Source: Actinacidiphila sp. DG2A-62 (GTDB taxonomy: Bacteria; Actinomycetota; Actinomycetes; Streptomycetales; Streptomycetaceae). Taken from it: 64,000 nucleotides of DNA. The stretch is taken from positions 2,706,001-2,770,000 of the forward strand of contig NZ_JAYMGI010000002.1 in assembly GCF_035825295.1 (NCBI RefSeq). Reading direction: 5' to 3'. The translations under genes and the position numbers were made by a program. How positions within the stretch are numbered: position 1 is the stretch's first letter; every line of letters starts with the position of its first letter. Positions 63,469 to 64,000 of the stretch are shown here, piece after piece. Below the pieces are notes generated by a model. It ran no database searches. It was not told the origin of the DNA and saw only the letters and a program-made list of their open reading frames with translations.

Positions 63469-64000
63469 GTGACGCAGACACCGACACGGGCGGCGGGACC
63501 GGGCGCCGGCACCGCGGGCGCGGCCGGAGCGGGGGAATCCGGCGCACCGGGCGCGACCGCCGTGTCCGCCGGCTCCCCGGCGCCGCTGCGGCGGCGGACC
63601 GACTGGGCCGGGTCGGTGGCGCGGCTGCGCGCCGCGGCCACCACGGAACCGGGCCGGCTGCGCGTCATCGGCGCCGTGCTGGCCGTGCTCGTCGTCGCGT
63701 TCGGCGCGGTCACCGCCTGGCAGATCACCGACCGTCAAGCCGCGGCCGGCCATGTGATCCACCGCAGCGCGCCGCTCAGCGCGAAGGCCGCCGAGATCTA
63801 CCGCTCGCTGGCCGACGCCGACGCCACCGTGACCGGCGGCTTCCTGGTCGGCGGCCAGCAGCCCGCCGCGGTCTCCAAGCGCTACGACGACGACATCGCG
63901 CACGCCGCCTCGCTCATCACCGAGGCCGCCGCGAACAGCGGGGACTCCGCCGAGGCACGCACCCAGATCACCGCGCTCAACGAGCAACTGCCGTACTACA
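63469..64000 (+). CDS. Membrane sensor-like protein (truncated by the window)
   Basis: About 177 residues are visible from GTG 63469, behind GGGGGAGGG. A long low-complexity Ala/Gly/Pro cytoplasmic N-terminus (1-60) is followed by a membrane span (LRVIGAVLAVLVVAFGAVTAW) and an external helical segment ('RQAAAGHVIHRSAPLSAKAAEIYRSLADADATVTGGFLVGGQQPAAVSKRYDDDIAHAASLI') that looks like a four-helix ligand-binding or CHASE3-like domain. Proteins of this kind lead into a second span and often a HAMP or kinase domain, but the end is outside the window. The 177 bases between csnK and this gene show no other gene. Confidence 0.75.
   Translation, partial: MTQTPTRAAGPGAGTAGAAGAGESGAPGATAVSAGSPAPLRRRTDWAGSVARLRAAATTEPGRLRVIGAVLAVLVVAFGAVTAWQITDRQAAAGHVIHRSAPLSAKAAEIYRSLADADATVTGGFLVGGQQPAAVSKRYDDDIAHAASLITEAAANSGDSAEARTQITALNEQLPYY

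Overview
The window is about 73% GC, uses GTG and TTG starts freely, has Shine-Dalgarno sites of the GGAGG/AAGGAG type, and carries the block rodA-mrdA-mreDCB-ndk-folC-valS ... clpX-clpP2-clpP1-tig-tRNA that I know from Streptomyces chromosomes. It is core chromosome of a Streptomycetaceae member (Streptomyces, Kitasatospora or a close relative). I see no insertion sequence, prophage, CRISPR array or replication origin.

Layout. 0-7.3 kb (minus): a partial CYTH protein, then the lateral-wall/spore-wall morphogenesis operon mreB-mreC-mreD-mrdA-rodA. 7.4-12.7 kb (minus): ndk, a DUF4233 membrane protein, folC and valS, with a strong terminator between valS and folC. 13.0-16.1 kb (plus): an accessory surface group, made of a DTG-type wall-anchored protein, an ECF-like sigma factor with an overlapping single-span membrane partner, and a Pro/Gln-rich membrane protein. 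16.1-20.8 kb (minus): clpX, clpP2, clpP1 with a ClgR-type operator, and tig. 20.98-21.24 kb: tRNA-Pro(UGG) and tRNA-Gly(UCC). 21.3-32 kb: an Lrp/AsnC regulator divergent from an asparaginase, a 64-residue membrane protein, a membrane PP2C phosphatase, an Eis-like acetyltransferase, a Nei/Fpg glycosylase, rpiB, aminopeptidase N, a DsbA-fold reductase and bioY. 32.1-35.6 kb: a HATPase and a hypothetical gene divergent from a leaderless XRE regulator, then an AbiEi/DUF559-like protein. 35.8-50 kb: a large secreted subtilase, an ABC/FtsX exporter, malQ, a tiny membrane protein, a Tat phospholipase C and a second aminopeptidase N. 50.2-56.2 kb: a GH84-like secreted hexosaminidase, an HNH nuclease and an MscS channel. 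56.2-63.3 kb: a six-gene amino-sugar uptake operon matching the csnR-csnEFG-csnH-csnK operon (ROK repressor, ABC importer, GH4 enzyme, sugar kinase) with a 15-bp palindromic operator at its promoter. The window ends inside a membrane sensor-like gene.

How the genes work together. MreBCD, PBP2 and RodA form the elongasome-like complex. ClpX, ClpP1 and ClpP2 form the ATP-dependent protease, with trigger factor beside it. CsnE-K import and process amino-sugar oligomers under CsnR, and the secreted GH84-like enzyme just upstream may act on related sugars (inference).

Sequence quality. Four genes (PP2C phosphatase, Eis-like, rpiB, subtilase) and probably mreD are each broken by what looks like one missing base, always a deletion and mostly in short G/C runs. 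I read this as residual sequencing error rather than gene decay; those genes are probably intact in the organism.
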